A DNA stretch of 64,000 nucleotides from Paenibacillus sacheonensis. Its GTDB lineage: Bacteria; Bacillota; Bacilli; Paenibacillales; Paenibacillaceae. This document shows, piece by piece, positions 33,843-42,802 of this stretch; the stretch's first letter is position 1; each line of letters opens with the position of its first letter. Both the position numbers and the translations under genes were made by a program. The stretch covers positions 434,001-498,000 of the forward strand of contig NZ_JAAAMU010000002.1 in assembly GCF_009909195.1 (NCBI RefSeq). The letters run 5' to 3'. The notes under the pieces are model-generated. The model worked only from the letters and a program-made list of their open reading frames with translations. It did not search any database and was not told the DNA's origin.

Positions 33843-34043
33843 ATCGACGCCCCTGACTTGGTGGAATCCCGATCGTAAGGCTATGTATTCATGTATATAT
33901 TGAATGTTCAAGTTTTAATACAAGTGACGCCCGGCATTCCCAAGTTGAATAAATCGAGCCAGACAAGATGACAACTGGCATGATCGAGGCCGAGGGATAA
34001 TAAGTTGTATAGAAATCATGGCCAGCCGATTGCCGGTTACAAG

Positions 34044-34067
34044 AAACCGAAGCAAACGTTCGGTTTT
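34044..34067. promoter_or_regulatory. Inverted repeat, candidate operator of the regulator
   Basis: AAACCGAA / TTCGGTTT arms with an 8-nt centre (GCAAACG region) lie between the divergent regulator and ABC genes. This is the expected size for a GntR-LacI dimer site. Assignment is by position only. Confidence 0.5.
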
Positions 34068-34080
34068 TAAAGGAAGCGTT

Positions 34081-34095
34081 ATGTAAGCGCTTCCC
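34081..34095 (+). promoter_or_regulatory. Catabolite responsive element (cre-like)
   Basis: ATGTAAGCGCTTCCC matches the consensus WTGNAANCGNWNNCW at all but the last position. It lies 37 nt upstream of the solute-binding protein gene, consistent with CcpA control of a sugar operon. Confidence 0.65.
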
Positions 34096-34131
34096 GATTA
34101 ACGATCAATTCAAAGAGAGGGTGCTCGGAAA

Positions 34132-35517
34132 ATGAGAGGGAAGCACAAGTGGAGTCCGGTTTGGATGCTTGTATTGACCATGGCCGTCATTCTTACCGCA
34201 TGCGGGGGCAATAACGGCGACTCGTCGACGGGGAGCAGCGATGTCAAATTGACGATGTGGCATTGGAAGGTCGCGTTCGATCCCGGCTTCAAGGCCGTGG
34301 CCGACGCGTTCAAAGCGAAAACGGGTATTACGGTCGTGACGCAGGCTTTTACGCCGGACGATGCCTACCGCCAGAAGCTGACCGGAGCGGCGTCGGCAGG
34401 CGACATGCCGGATCTCTACGCCTACTGGGCGGGACCGCTCGAAGGCGCCTTCGACGGCAAAGCGCTCGAGATGGGACCGGAGCTCGAGAAGGACGCGGAG
34501 TGGAAGAACGGCTTCCTGCCTTCGGCGCTGCAAGGCGTGACCGTCAGTCAGGCGAACCTCGATACATGGGCGGCGGACGAGAAGAGCAGCGATTGGAAGA
34601 AGGAGCGCAAGGTCGGTCAGATCTACGGCGTGCCGCTTGATGTCGGCGCGTTCTATACGATCTACGGCAATGCCAAGCTGTTGAAGGAAGCGGGTCTGGA
34701 AGCCAAAGCGCCGGCGACGATCGAGGATTGGATCGATACGATGAACAAGGTGAAGGAGAAGAGCGACGTGCCGGGACTCGTCTTCAGCGCGAAGACCTTC
34801 ACCCTGTACGAGAACTGGTTCATGAACTTCGTCGACTATATGAAGAACGGCGAAGAGTCGTTCACGAATTTCATGAATCATGACGAGAAGCTGTCCGATC
34901 CGAACCATATCCACGCCATCAAGATCATCGAGGATCTCGCCAAGTCCGGGAACATCCTTCCGGGCTCGGTCTCGCTCGACATCGATCCGGCCGACCAAGC
35001 ATTCGCGCAGGGCAAAGCCACGTACGATATCGGCGGCACGTTCACGTACGCCAGTCTCGTCGCGATGGGCATGAATCCGGACGATATCATCAGCTTCCGC
35101 GTGCCGGCCTATGCCGATTCCAAAGTGCCGGATGCCAAAGTAACGCCGTTCCCGCTCGTCCAGATGGTCGTCACCCAAGGCGGCAAGCATCAGAAGGAAG
35201 CGCTGGAGTTCGTGAAGTACCTCACCTCCGAGGAAGGGCAGATCCTGTACGCGAACGGCGCTTTCGACCTCCCGGCGGTCAAGATCAACGATACGAGCAA
35301 GCTTAATGGCTCCCTGCAGGCGATGGCGGGCTCTCTCAGCAGCGAGAGCAATTGGTGGTCGGAGAACTCGGCCATCTCGGGCAAGATCGGCCAGCCGGAA
35401 TGGCAAACGTTCCACGCCGATATGCAGAAGGTGATTCTCGGCAATATGACCGCGGCGGAGGCGGCCGAAGACTTCGATAAGGCGGCCGCGGCCGAGAAGG
35501 CCAAGGCGCAGAAATAA
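34132..35517 (+). CDS. Sugar ABC transporter solute-binding lipoprotein
   Basis: The signal peptide PVWMLVLTMAVILTACGG has lipobox LTAC, so the 461-residue protein is anchored on the outer membrane face. The mature start VKLTMWHWKVAFDPGFKAVA, then YRQKLTGAASAGDMPDLYAY, is typical of family 1 (MalE/UgpB-like) binding proteins, and ALEFVKYLTSEEGQ marks the closing hinge. It captures a sugar or oligosaccharide for the two permeases downstream. An AG-rich ribosome site precedes ATG. A hairpin with a short T-run at 35553-35575 may reduce read-through so that binding protein exceeds permease. Confidence 0.9.
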   Translation: MRGKHKWSPVWMLVLTMAVILTACGGNNGDSSTGSSDVKLTMWHWKVAFDPGFKAVADAFKAKTGITVVTQAFTPDDAYRQKLTGAASAGDMPDLYAYWAGPLEGAFDGKALEMGPELEKDAEWKNGFLPSALQGVTVSQANLDTWAADEKSSDWKKERKVGQIYGVPLDVGAFYTIYGNAKLLKEAGLEAKAPATIEDWIDTMNKVKEKSDVPGLVFSAKTFTLYENWFMNFVDYMKNGEESFTNFMNHDEKLSDPNHIHAIKIIEDLAKSGNILPGSVSLDIDPADQAFAQGKATYDIGGTFTYASLVAMGMNPDDIISFRVPAYADSKVPDAKVTPFPLVQMVVTQGGKHQKEALEFVKYLTSEEGQILYANGAFDLPAVKINDTSKLNGSLQAMAGSLSSESNWWSENSAISGKIGQPEWQTFHADMQKVILGNMTAAEAAEDFDKAAAAEKAKAQK

Positions 35518-35552
35518 TCGCCGCGCCAGCGGCGCAATCATCCAAGGGCGAG

Positions 35553-35575
35553 AGGGAGGAGCTGCCTCCCTTTTC
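35553..35575 (+). terminator. Intra-operon attenuating hairpin
   Basis: AGGGAGG / CCTCCCT with a 5-nt loop and TTTTC lies between the binding protein and first permease genes. Such hairpins commonly lower expression of downstream ABC genes. Confidence 0.6.
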
Positions 35576-35601
35576 GCTTTCTTCAAGGAGGCATGCGTAC
35601 C

Positions 35602-36519
35602 ATGAAAAACAGCTTCTCCGCCATGGCGCGCCGGGAGGCGGCTGCCGGTTATCTGCTCGTGGCGCCGGCGATTCTGCTGTTTCTGCTGATCGGCCTGTTC
35701 ACGGTGCTCTTCTCGATCGGACTGTCCTTCTATCACTTGGGACAGGGCTCGCTGATTACGAGCGCCAAGTTCGCCGGACTCGACAACTTCCAGAACTTCT
35801 TGTTCGGCCGCGACCTGAATCTCTCCAGAGCCTTCAAGCAAGCGCTGGTCAACAATCTATGGGTGCTCCTGTCGACGCTCGTCGTCATCCCGATCGCCCT
35901 GGCGATCGCCGTCATGCTGCAGCGCATTTCGAAGGGCATTCGTTTGTACCGAACGGTGTTTCTCCTCCCGATGGTGACCTCGTCCGTCGCGATCTACTAT
36001 GTCTGGCAGGGCATCTATGAACCGGAAGGCACGCTCAACAAGCTGCTCGCCGCAATCGGACTCGATTCGCTCATCGCCGTCAACGGCTGGCTCGGGGAGC
36101 TGCACACGGCACTGCCCGCGCTGATCGTCACCGTGATCTGGGGCAGCGTGCCCGGCATGATGATCCTGTATTTCGCGGGCTTGCAGACGGTGGATCCGCA
36201 TCTCTACGAGGCGGCGGAGATGGATGGAGCCGGCGCCTGGCAGAAAATCTACCGGATCACCTGGCCGATATTGCGTCCGATCACGGTCATCTGTCTCATC
36301 ATGGGCATGAACGGCGCGCTGCAGATTTTCGATCCGGTGTGGATCATGACCAAGGGCGGACCGGCCAATGCGACGGAGGTCGTCAACGTGCTCGTGTACC
36401 AGCAAGCCTTCGTCAATGGCGACATGGGCGTAGCCAATGCGATGGGCTGGTCGATCTTCGTGCTGACGTTCGTGCTGTCCTTAATCAGTCTGCGCATCCT
36501 GCGCGACAAGAGCGAGTAG
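35602..36519 (+). CDS. Sugar ABC transporter permease (UgpA/MsmF type)
   Basis: ATG 35602 lies 10 nt after AAGGAGG. An in-frame ATG at 35593 is too close. The 305-residue membrane protein has six helices. The cytoplasmic EAA loop reads YEAAEMDGAGAWQKIYRITW, then PILRP, where the ATPase docks. ALPALIVTVIWGSVPGMMIL precedes it. It forms the translocation pore with the next permease. The first hydrophobic helix is RREAAAGYLLVAPAILLFLL. No ATPase gene is encoded nearby, so a shared MsmX-type ATPase is expected elsewhere. Confidence 0.92.
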   Translation: MKNSFSAMARREAAAGYLLVAPAILLFLLIGLFTVLFSIGLSFYHLGQGSLITSAKFAGLDNFQNFLFGRDLNLSRAFKQALVNNLWVLLSTLVVIPIALAIAVMLQRISKGIRLYRTVFLLPMVTSSVAIYYVWQGIYEPEGTLNKLLAAIGLDSLIAVNGWLGELHTALPALIVTVIWGSVPGMMILYFAGLQTVDPHLYEAAEMDGAGAWQKIYRITWPILRPITVICLIMGMNGALQIFDPVWIMTKGGPANATEVVNVLVYQQAFVNGDMGVANAMGWSIFVLTFVLSLISLRILRDKSE

Positions 36520-36530
36520 GGGGGCCGCCG

Positions 36531-37361
36531 ATGAAACCGAGCGCGATTCGTAAAATCCCCCTGTATGCCGTGCTTACCGTATGGGGCGCGTTATGTCTCT
36601 ACCCGCTCCTGTGGATGATCGGCGCATCGCTGAAGGATCCCATGGACGTCATGAGCTCGTACTCGCTGCTGCCGAACGGCGTCTGGCATTGGGATACTTA
36701 CGTGGACGTATGGAACAAGATGAAGTTCTTCCATTATTTCCTCAACAGCGTGAACGTGACGTTCTTCACGATTCTCGGCATCAACGTGCTCTTCACGATG
36801 GCCGGCTTCGCCTTCGCCAAGCTGCGCTTTCCCGGCAGCAACATGCTCTTCCTCGGCTTTCTCGGCATGATGTTCGTTCCGGGCATCACGGTCATGGTGC
36901 CGCTTTATCTGACGGAACATTCGCTAGGCCTGCTGAACACGCATCTCGGCCTCATCCTGCCGATGGTCAACGGCAGCGCGCCGATGGCGCTGTTCCTGTT
37001 CCGGAATTATTTCCGCACGATTCCGCACGAGCTCTACGAGACGGCCAAGCTGGAAGGAGCCGGCATCCTGCGGATTCTCTACCGAATCTATATTCCGCTG
37101 GCGATCCCGGCGATCGCGACCATCACGATCATGAACTTCCTCGGCTCCTGGAACAGTCTCGTGCTCCCGATGGTGCTCTTGAACAGCCAGCATCTCTACA
37201 CGCTGCCGCTGGCGGTCATGCTGCTCGATACCGGCGTCTTCCGGCAGTGGAACGTGCTCATGGCGGGCTCGCTCATTACGATCGTCCCCGTCATCTTGTG
37301 TTTTTTCCTCTTGCAAAAGTATTTCATTCAAGGTCTGACGTCGGGCGCGATCAAATCATAA
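36531..37361 (+). CDS. Sugar ABC transporter permease (UgpE/MsmG type)
   Basis: ATG 36531 follows a GGGGGG site 11 nt after the first permease. The 276-residue protein starts MKPSAIRKIPLYAVLTVWGA and has six helices. The EAA loop is YETAKLEGAGILRILYRIYI, followed by PLAIPA. AGFAFAKLRFPGSN is characteristic of the carbohydrate uptake CUT1 group. It pairs with the upstream permease and the lipoprotein. A strong terminator closes the operon, so the large secreted protein downstream is a separate unit. Confidence 0.92.
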   Translation: MKPSAIRKIPLYAVLTVWGALCLYPLLWMIGASLKDPMDVMSSYSLLPNGVWHWDTYVDVWNKMKFFHYFLNSVNVTFFTILGINVLFTMAGFAFAKLRFPGSNMLFLGFLGMMFVPGITVMVPLYLTEHSLGLLNTHLGLILPMVNGSAPMALFLFRNYFRTIPHELYETAKLEGAGILRILYRIYIPLAIPAIATITIMNFLGSWNSLVLPMVLLNSQHLYTLPLAVMLLDTGVFRQWNVLMAGSLITIVPVILCFFLLQKYFIQGLTSGAIKS

Positions 37362-37376
37362 GCGAAGCAGGTCCGG

Positions 37377-37402
37377 AAGCCGCGAATATCGCGGCTTTTT
37401 TG
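37377..37402 (+). terminator. Terminator of the ABC operon
   Basis: A perfect 9-bp stem, AAGCCGCGA / TCGCGGCTT, with a 3-nt loop and a TTTTTT tail. Confidence 0.9.
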
Positions 37403-37669
37403 TGTTTAAGCGCATGGCGCGGATACTGAAGGGATAGCGGAAGAGAGGAGGGGCACAGGATCGCGGACAATCGAAAAAGAGGAATTCGCAAATTACATAG
37501 TCCTTACAAGAAGCTTTCGCGCTATGCACAGTGGTCGGCATAGCCGCTGTGAGCGATACTCCAAGCAAAGGGAGGTGACCGCTGCTTCGCACGAACCGCA
37601 AGTCAAGATGCGATCGTCTGACATCATGGATCAGTCAGCCATTTGAACCAGAAGAGAGGGAGCTGAGAA
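37403..37669 (+). other. Leader region of the large secreted protein, no gene seen
   Basis: 267 nt without a supported gene. It should hold the promoter of the following gene, but I see no convincing hexamers, and no terminator after 37402. Confidence 0.4.
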
Positions 37670-37672
37670 TTG

Positions 37673-40600
37673 ATGAGAAAAGCTTTGGGAAGAAAGCCGG
37701 GGCGGAAGCTGGGCAGCGCGCTGCTCGCGTTCGCGACGCTGCTTCCGTTCGTCCCCGCGCCGGCGGCATACGCGGCGACGGTCAACATTACCGCATACGG
37801 AGCAAACGGCGGCGACACGACGGATGACCTGCAGGGTATCACGAACGCCATCGCGGCTGCCGCGAGCGGCGACACGGTTTATTTTCCGGCCGGTACTTAC
37901 TACATTACGGGCACGATCAACGCCAAGTCCGGCGTGAAGCTGATCGGGCAGAGCAAGGACACGACGATCATCAAGTACAGCGGCACGACGGACAACAACA
38001 TGATCACGCTCAGCAATACGACGGGCGTCGAAGTCGCCCAGCTGACGCTGGACGGCAACAGCAACACGCATGTCGTCTCCGGCATATGGGGAGAGCCCGG
38101 CAGCGGGCATAACATCCATCATAATATCATCAAGGATCTCGTTAAAGCCGACGGCTTCGCTCCGTTCGGCGTCCTGCTCTCCGCCACGGACAATTCGACG
38201 ATCGCGGACAATACGTTCACGAACATCGGCGTCAACTCCGAATGGGGCGGCGCCATCCGAGCCGGCTGGAATTCGAACGGCACGAAGATCCTGCGCAATA
38301 CGATCGCGAACACGGGACGCGGCGGCATCTTCGCCAACGATACGTGCAACAACGTCGAAGTGAAGAACAACACGATCACTGGATCCGGCAAGCACGAGCA
38401 CGGCCTGTCGATCGAACTGCATACCAATTGCAATAACTCCGTCATCGAGGACAATAACGTCGACCATTGGATCAGCGCCGTTCGGTCCAACAATATCGCG
38501 GTCAGACGCAATACGGTCCATACGACGGACGGCACCGTGCAGGGGATGGGCCTTGAAGTCATGGTTACGCATGGCGTCACGACCGACAATCTCGTCGACG
38601 GCGGGCAGCAAGTAGGCATGCAGCAATCCCCTGGAACGGGCTACCAATACTGGGGCTACAATACCGTTCAAAACATGGTCATGTGGGGCATGCAGCTGCA
38701 AGGCGCGGATACGGGCGAAACGGAGCAGTTCCAATACTTCTACAAGAATACGTTCAAGAACGGTCCGATCGGCAACCCTGCGGCCGCCTATCCGGGCTAT
38801 GACGGCAATGCCGTCCGGATTCACGGCAACTCGCAGAACTTGACGTTCGACAGCAACCAAATCATCAACAACGGCCGTAAAGCGATCGAGATCACGACCG
38901 CTACCGGCACGGACCGCCTCAGCTTCATCAACAATGTCATCACGGGCAACGGCGGACCGTCGATCGATCAATATCCGTCCTCGGCGGCGGACCTGGAATG
39001 GAGCAACAACACCGTCAGCGGCAACGGCACGAACACGCAGTTGGTCAGCCGCGGCTTCAGCGATCCGAAACCGGTCGCGAACTTCAGCGCGCCGCTCAGC
39101 GTGCAGCTGGGGCAGCCGATCACGTTTACGAACTCTTCCACGGATAACGGCACGATCGCCGAAAACCTGTGGGATCTCGGCGAAGGACCGCCGGTGAACA
39201 CGGTCAGCCCGACCTATACGTACCAGAAAGCGGGCACGTACCGCGTGACGCTCGTCGTCTGGGATAACGGCGGACGCGCGAGCCTCAAGGAGCAAACGGT
39301 GAACGTGTTCACGGGCCCGCCGGATACGCAGGCACCGACGGCACCGACGTTGTCTTCACCTTCCAAATCCAATGTAACCGTCGATCTCTCCTGGTCCGGC
39401 GCCACGGATAACGTCGGCATCGTCGGCTACGACGTCTATCGCGGCGGTACGCTCGTCGGCTCCACGACCGGCGCGACGACGTACACGGTTACGGGCTTGA
39501 CGCCTAGTACGGCATACAGCTTCACGGTCAAAGCGAAGGACGCGGCAGGCAACGTCTCCGCGGCAAGCAATACGGTGAGCGTCACGACCGCAGCCGGCGA
39601 CACGCAGGCGCCGACGGTACCGACGAACCTGGCCACCACAGGCAAGACGGATACGAGCGTCAGTCTGTCCTGGTCAGCCTCATCCGACAATGTGGGCGTG
39701 ACCGGCTATGACGTCTACTACGGCACGACATTGGCCGGTTCCACGACCGGGCCGAGCGGCACGGCGTTCACGGCGAGCGGGCTGGCACCGAACACCGCGT
39801 ACACGTTCACGGTCAAGGCGAAGGATGCGTCGAACAACGTCTCCGCCGCCAGCGGCAGCATCACCGTCACGACGGATCCGCTGGCCAACTGGACGCTGTG
39901 CGCGGGCGAGAACAATACGTGCAGCTTCACGGGCACGAAGCAAGTACGATTCGGCGCGAACGGCAGCTATTTCTACGGCACGTACACGAACTCCGTCATG
40001 TGTTCGACGAACCAGTTTGGCGATCCGGCTCCGGGCTACTATAAGACATGCGAAGTGAACCTGGCCGGCGGCACGGGAGATACGCAAGCACCGAGCGCTC
40101 CGTCGAATTTGACGTCCCCGTCGAAGACGACCACGAGCGTGAATCTGTCCTGGACGGCGTCCACCGACAATGTAGCGGTAACCGGCTATAACATCTACAA
40201 TGGTTCCACGCTGGCAGGAACGGTAGCATCCGGCACGACGTTCTCGGTCACCGGACTGACGGCGAACACGGCCTATACGTTCACGGTCAAGGCGAAAGAC
40301 GCGGCGGGTAACGTCTCCGCGGCCAGCAATGCCTTGAGCGTCACGACGAGCAGCGCCAGCGACACGCAAGCTCCGACTGCTCCTAGCAGCTTGACGTCGC
40401 CGTCGAAGACGGCAACGAGCGTCAATCTCTCGTGGACCGCATCGACCGATAATGTCGGCGTGACGGGATACGACGTATATAACGGCAGCACGCTTGCCGG
40501 CACGACGGCCGGCACGACGTTCACGGTAAGCGGCTTGAGCGCGAGCACGGCGTATACCTTCACGGTCAAAGCGAAGGATGCGGCAGGCAACGTGTCGTCG

Positions 40601-41395
40601 GCCAGCAACGCGCTGAGCGTGACGACCAATGCCAGCAGCGACACGCAAGCTCCGACTGCCCCTAGCAGCTTGACGTCGCCGTCGAAGACGGCAACGAGCG
40701 TCAATCTCTCGTGGACTGCGTCAACCGATAACGTCGGCGTCACGGGCTATGACGTGTATAACGGCAGCACGCTTGCCGGCACGACGGCAGGCACGACGTT
40801 CACCGTCAGCGGTTTGACGGCAAGCACGGCCTATACGTTCTCGGTCAAAGCGAAGGACGCGGCGGGCAATGTCTCCTCAGCCAGCAATGCGCTGAGCGTG
40901 ACGACCAGTGCAGCCTCGGGCGGAAGCGGCAGCGTCACGCGCGAGTACTGGACGGGAGTTTCGGGAACGTCGGTGTCCACGATCCCTACGGGAACGACGC
41001 CTAGCGGCACGGATACGCTGACGAGTCTCGAAGGTCCGACGAACTGGGCGGATAATTACGGCGACCGCATCCGCGGTTACATCACGCCGACGACGTCCGG
41101 CTCGTATACGTTCTATATTGCCGGCGATGACGAAAGCCAGTTCTACCTGAGCACGAACAACAGCCCATCGAACAAATCCATGATCGCGTACGAATACGAA
41201 TATGCTGGCGTTCGCGAGTGGACGAAGCATACGAATCAGCAGTCCGCCTCCATAACGTTGACGGCCGGACAGCCGTACTACTTCGAAATTCTTCACAAAG
41301 AAGGCGGAGGCGGCGACAACCTCGCCGTTGGCTGGACCGGACCGGGCATTTCGACGATTACGGTCATCGGAGGCTCCTACTTGTCCGCTTATTGA
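37673..41395 (+). CDS. Secreted beta-helix / PKD / FnIII / PA14 protein
   Basis: ATG 37673 follows GGGAG by 10 nt, and an in-frame TTG at 37670 is also possible. The 1240-residue protein starts with a signal peptide cleaved near AYA-A (about residue 35). Domains in order: a pectate-lyase-like right-handed beta-helix at 37-460 (VNITAYGANGGDTTDDLQGI, then many NNTI.GN repeats), a PKD-like domain (465-550), two FnIII domains (555-737), a cysteine-bearing domain (740-800, NWTLCAGENNTCSFTGTKQV), three more FnIII (804-1078) and a C-terminal PA14 (1086-1240). It probably binds and cleaves or isomerises a plant polysaccharide outside the cell. The catalytic residues are not identified. The ABC importer upstream may take up products. 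Confidence 0.88.
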   Translation: MRKALGRKPGRKLGSALLAFATLLPFVPAPAAYAATVNITAYGANGGDTTDDLQGITNAIAAAASGDTVYFPAGTYYITGTINAKSGVKLIGQSKDTTIIKYSGTTDNNMITLSNTTGVEVAQLTLDGNSNTHVVSGIWGEPGSGHNIHHNIIKDLVKADGFAPFGVLLSATDNSTIADNTFTNIGVNSEWGGAIRAGWNSNGTKILRNTIANTGRGGIFANDTCNNVEVKNNTITGSGKHEHGLSIELHTNCNNSVIEDNNVDHWISAVRSNNIAVRRNTVHTTDGTVQGMGLEVMVTHGVTTDNLVDGGQQVGMQQSPGTGYQYWGYNTVQNMVMWGMQLQGADTGETEQFQYFYKNTFKNGPIGNPAAAYPGYDGNAVRIHGNSQNLTFDSNQIINNGRKAIEITTATGTDRLSFINNVITGNGGPSIDQYPSSAADLEWSNNTVSGNGTNTQLVSRGFSDPKPVANFSAPLSVQLGQPITFTNSSTDNGTIAENLWDLGEGPPVNTVSPTYTYQKAGTYRVTLVVWDNGGRASLKEQTVNVFTGPPDTQAPTAPTLSSPSKSNVTVDLSWSGATDNVGIVGYDVYRGGTLVGSTTGATTYTVTGLTPSTAYSFTVKAKDAAGNVSAASNTVSVTTAAGDTQAPTVPTNLATTGKTDTSVSLSWSASSDNVGVTGYDVYYGTTLAGSTTGPSGTAFTASGLAPNTAYTFTVKAKDASNNVSAASGSITVTTDPLANWTLCAGENNTCSFTGTKQVRFGANGSYFYGTYTNSVMCSTNQFGDPAPGYYKTCEVNLAGGTGDTQAPSAPSNLTSPSKTTTSVNLSWTASTDNVAVTGYNIYNGSTLAGTVASGTTFSVTGLTANTAYTFTVKAKDAAGNVSAASNALSVTTSSASDTQAPTAPSSLTSPSKTATSVNLSWTASTDNVGVTGYDVYNGSTLAGTTAGTTFTVSGLSASTAYTFTVKAKDAAGNVSSASNALSVTTNASSDTQAPTAPSSLTSPSKTATSVNLSWTASTDNVGVTGYDVYNGSTLAGTTAGTTFTVSGLTASTAYTFSVKAKDAAGNVSSASNALSVTTSAASGGSGSVTREYWTGVSGTSVSTIPTGTTPSGTDTLTSLEGPTNWADNYGDRIRGYITPTTSGSYTFYIAGDDESQFYLSTNNSPSNKSMIAYEYEYAGVREWTKHTNQQSASITLTAGQPYYFEILHKEGGGGDNLAVGWTGPGISTITVIGGSYLSAY

Positions 41396-41428
41396 TTCAT
41401 CAGCCGGTAACGGCAAAAATGCTCAAGG

Positions 41429-41464
41429 CGCTTAACGTGGCATGACCGCGTTAAGCGTTTTTTT
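41429..41464 (+). terminator. Rho-independent terminator
   Basis: A perfect 9-bp stem, CGCTTAACG / CGTTAAGCG, followed by seven T. Confidence 0.9.
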
Positions 41465-41564
41465 GCGTTGTGCGCCAACGTCGTCAAGGACGCGATACGT
41501 GTTCATGCTCCTGGGTGGGCTTGGCAAGCTGTTGCGGTCATCCGCTTGAATTGTAGTCGGAAAA

Positions 41565-41751
41565 AAATAAGTGCGATTATGCAACTATTTACAGGCGAAA
41601 TCGGGATTTGAGTAAAATAGTTGCAACTATGCACCTATTTTATTGAAGTTACGCCGAATGTTCAGTTATTGTTCGAAATAAATGCAGTATTGCACTTATT
41701 TCCAATTAAACGGCGATTTGAAAGGAATTAAGTGCAGATTTGCACTTATTT
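41565..41751. repeat. Second quartet of palindromes, spacing 50/61/50
   Basis: Four palindromes of the AAATAAGTGC...GCACTTATT type begin at 41565, 41615, 41676 and 41726. Copies one and two vary together (GCAACTATT in place of GCACTTATT), keeping the arms paired in part. Spacing is the same as in the quartet at 23.9 kb, and the first spacer is recognisably similar (GCGAAATCGGGATTTGA against GCAAATTTCTCTTTGA). Confidence 0.9.
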
Positions 41752-41869
41752 CAAATTGGGAGCTGTAACGATATCCTTCTAATGTCGTTTGCTAGAAGTG
41801 CGATTTTGGTATGAAGCACTATTATCAAAAGGCGTCAGCCAAGCACGCCAGTGGAAAAGTCGGAACGTC

Positions 41870-42590
41870 TTTGTGCTTTACCCCACCGCGCAGGTTTTGC
41901 GAATGGGAGCGACTTTGGTGCGAAGCACCACGGGAGCGCCCATTGCAAAACCGGAGCTCTGACCTTGGTGCGAAGCACTGGTGTATTCAGACTAAACAAA
42001 GGCAAAGCCGCTAGAAGTGAAAAGTGCAGCTCACGAAAGGGGGAGCAGGGGTAGAGCCCCGGAGGCTCTACCCCGCCGCGCAGGCATTGCGAATGGGAGC
42101 GACTTTGGTGCGAAGCACCACGAGAGCGCCCATCGCAAAACCGAAGCTCTCATGCAAAAAGACGTAATGCGAAGCACGCCAGGTGAGGTGGAACGCCCAA
42201 TGGTTCATGCACTACCCCGCCGCGCAGGTTTTGCGAATGGGAGCGACTTTGGTGCGAAGCACCACGAGAGCGCCCATCGCAAAACCGGAGCCTTGCATGC
42301 AAAAAAGACGTAATGCGAAGCACACCAGGGGAGGTGGAGCGCCCAATGGTTCATGCACTACCGCGCCGCGCAGGTTTTGCGAATGGGAGCGACTTTGGTG
42401 CGAAGCACCACGAGAGCGCCCATCGCAAAACCGGAGCCCTGCATGCAAAAAGACGTAATGCGAAGCACGCCAGGGGAGGTGGAACGCCCAATGGTTCATG
42501 CACTACCCCGCCGCGCAGGTTTTGCGAATGGGAGCGACTTTGGTGCGAAGCACCACGGGAGCACCCATCGCAAAACCGAAGCCTCATTTT
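41870..42590. repeat. Second hairpin array, about 145-bp period, five copies
   Basis: The core GACTTTGGTGCGAAGCACCA starts at 41911, 42101, 42244, 42391 and 42536. Its 33-nt extended form (copy 1) is the exact reverse complement of the core in the 23-kb array. Outer arms are GGTTTTGCG / CGCAAAACC here instead of GTTCG / CGAAC, giving a longer imperfect stem with a GAA apex. Copy 2 is offset by an extra segment. A degenerate extra core is at 41963-41990. Frames open through the array are repeat artefacts. Confidence 0.95.
42048..42074. repeat. Perfect 11-bp inverted repeat within the array
   Basis: GGGGTAGAGCC / GGCTCTACCCC with a CCGGA loop lies in the longer first inter-core segment only. 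It has no T-run. It may be a separate insertion into the array. Confidence 0.7.
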
Positions 42591-42802
42591 CAAACACAGG
42601 CAGGATATTCCATCCCCGTTTCGAATAGTTAAACTCGAGTGAACGCGTATCGCGAGAGAGTATCTTGTGCATCGTGTCATCAACGTTCGTTATGCAAGGG
42701 CTTTCATCCAAATGCAACGGCAAGCTGCGGCGGAACAAGCACCACTAGTCGGAAGAAGCAAGCTTGAAGGACTACCATGCAGAGCAAGGGAGAGGAATTG
42801 AC

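Noticed and set aside
34105-35841. 578-codon antisense frame opposite the solute-binding protein
   Set aside because: High GC in third positions of the real gene keeps the opposite frame open. The translation is Arg/His-rich with no motif and no ribosome site.
37631-39295. 554-codon antisense frame opposite the beta-helix gene
   Set aside because: It is a shadow of the repetitive coding sequence. Composition is unlike a protein and it has no supported start.
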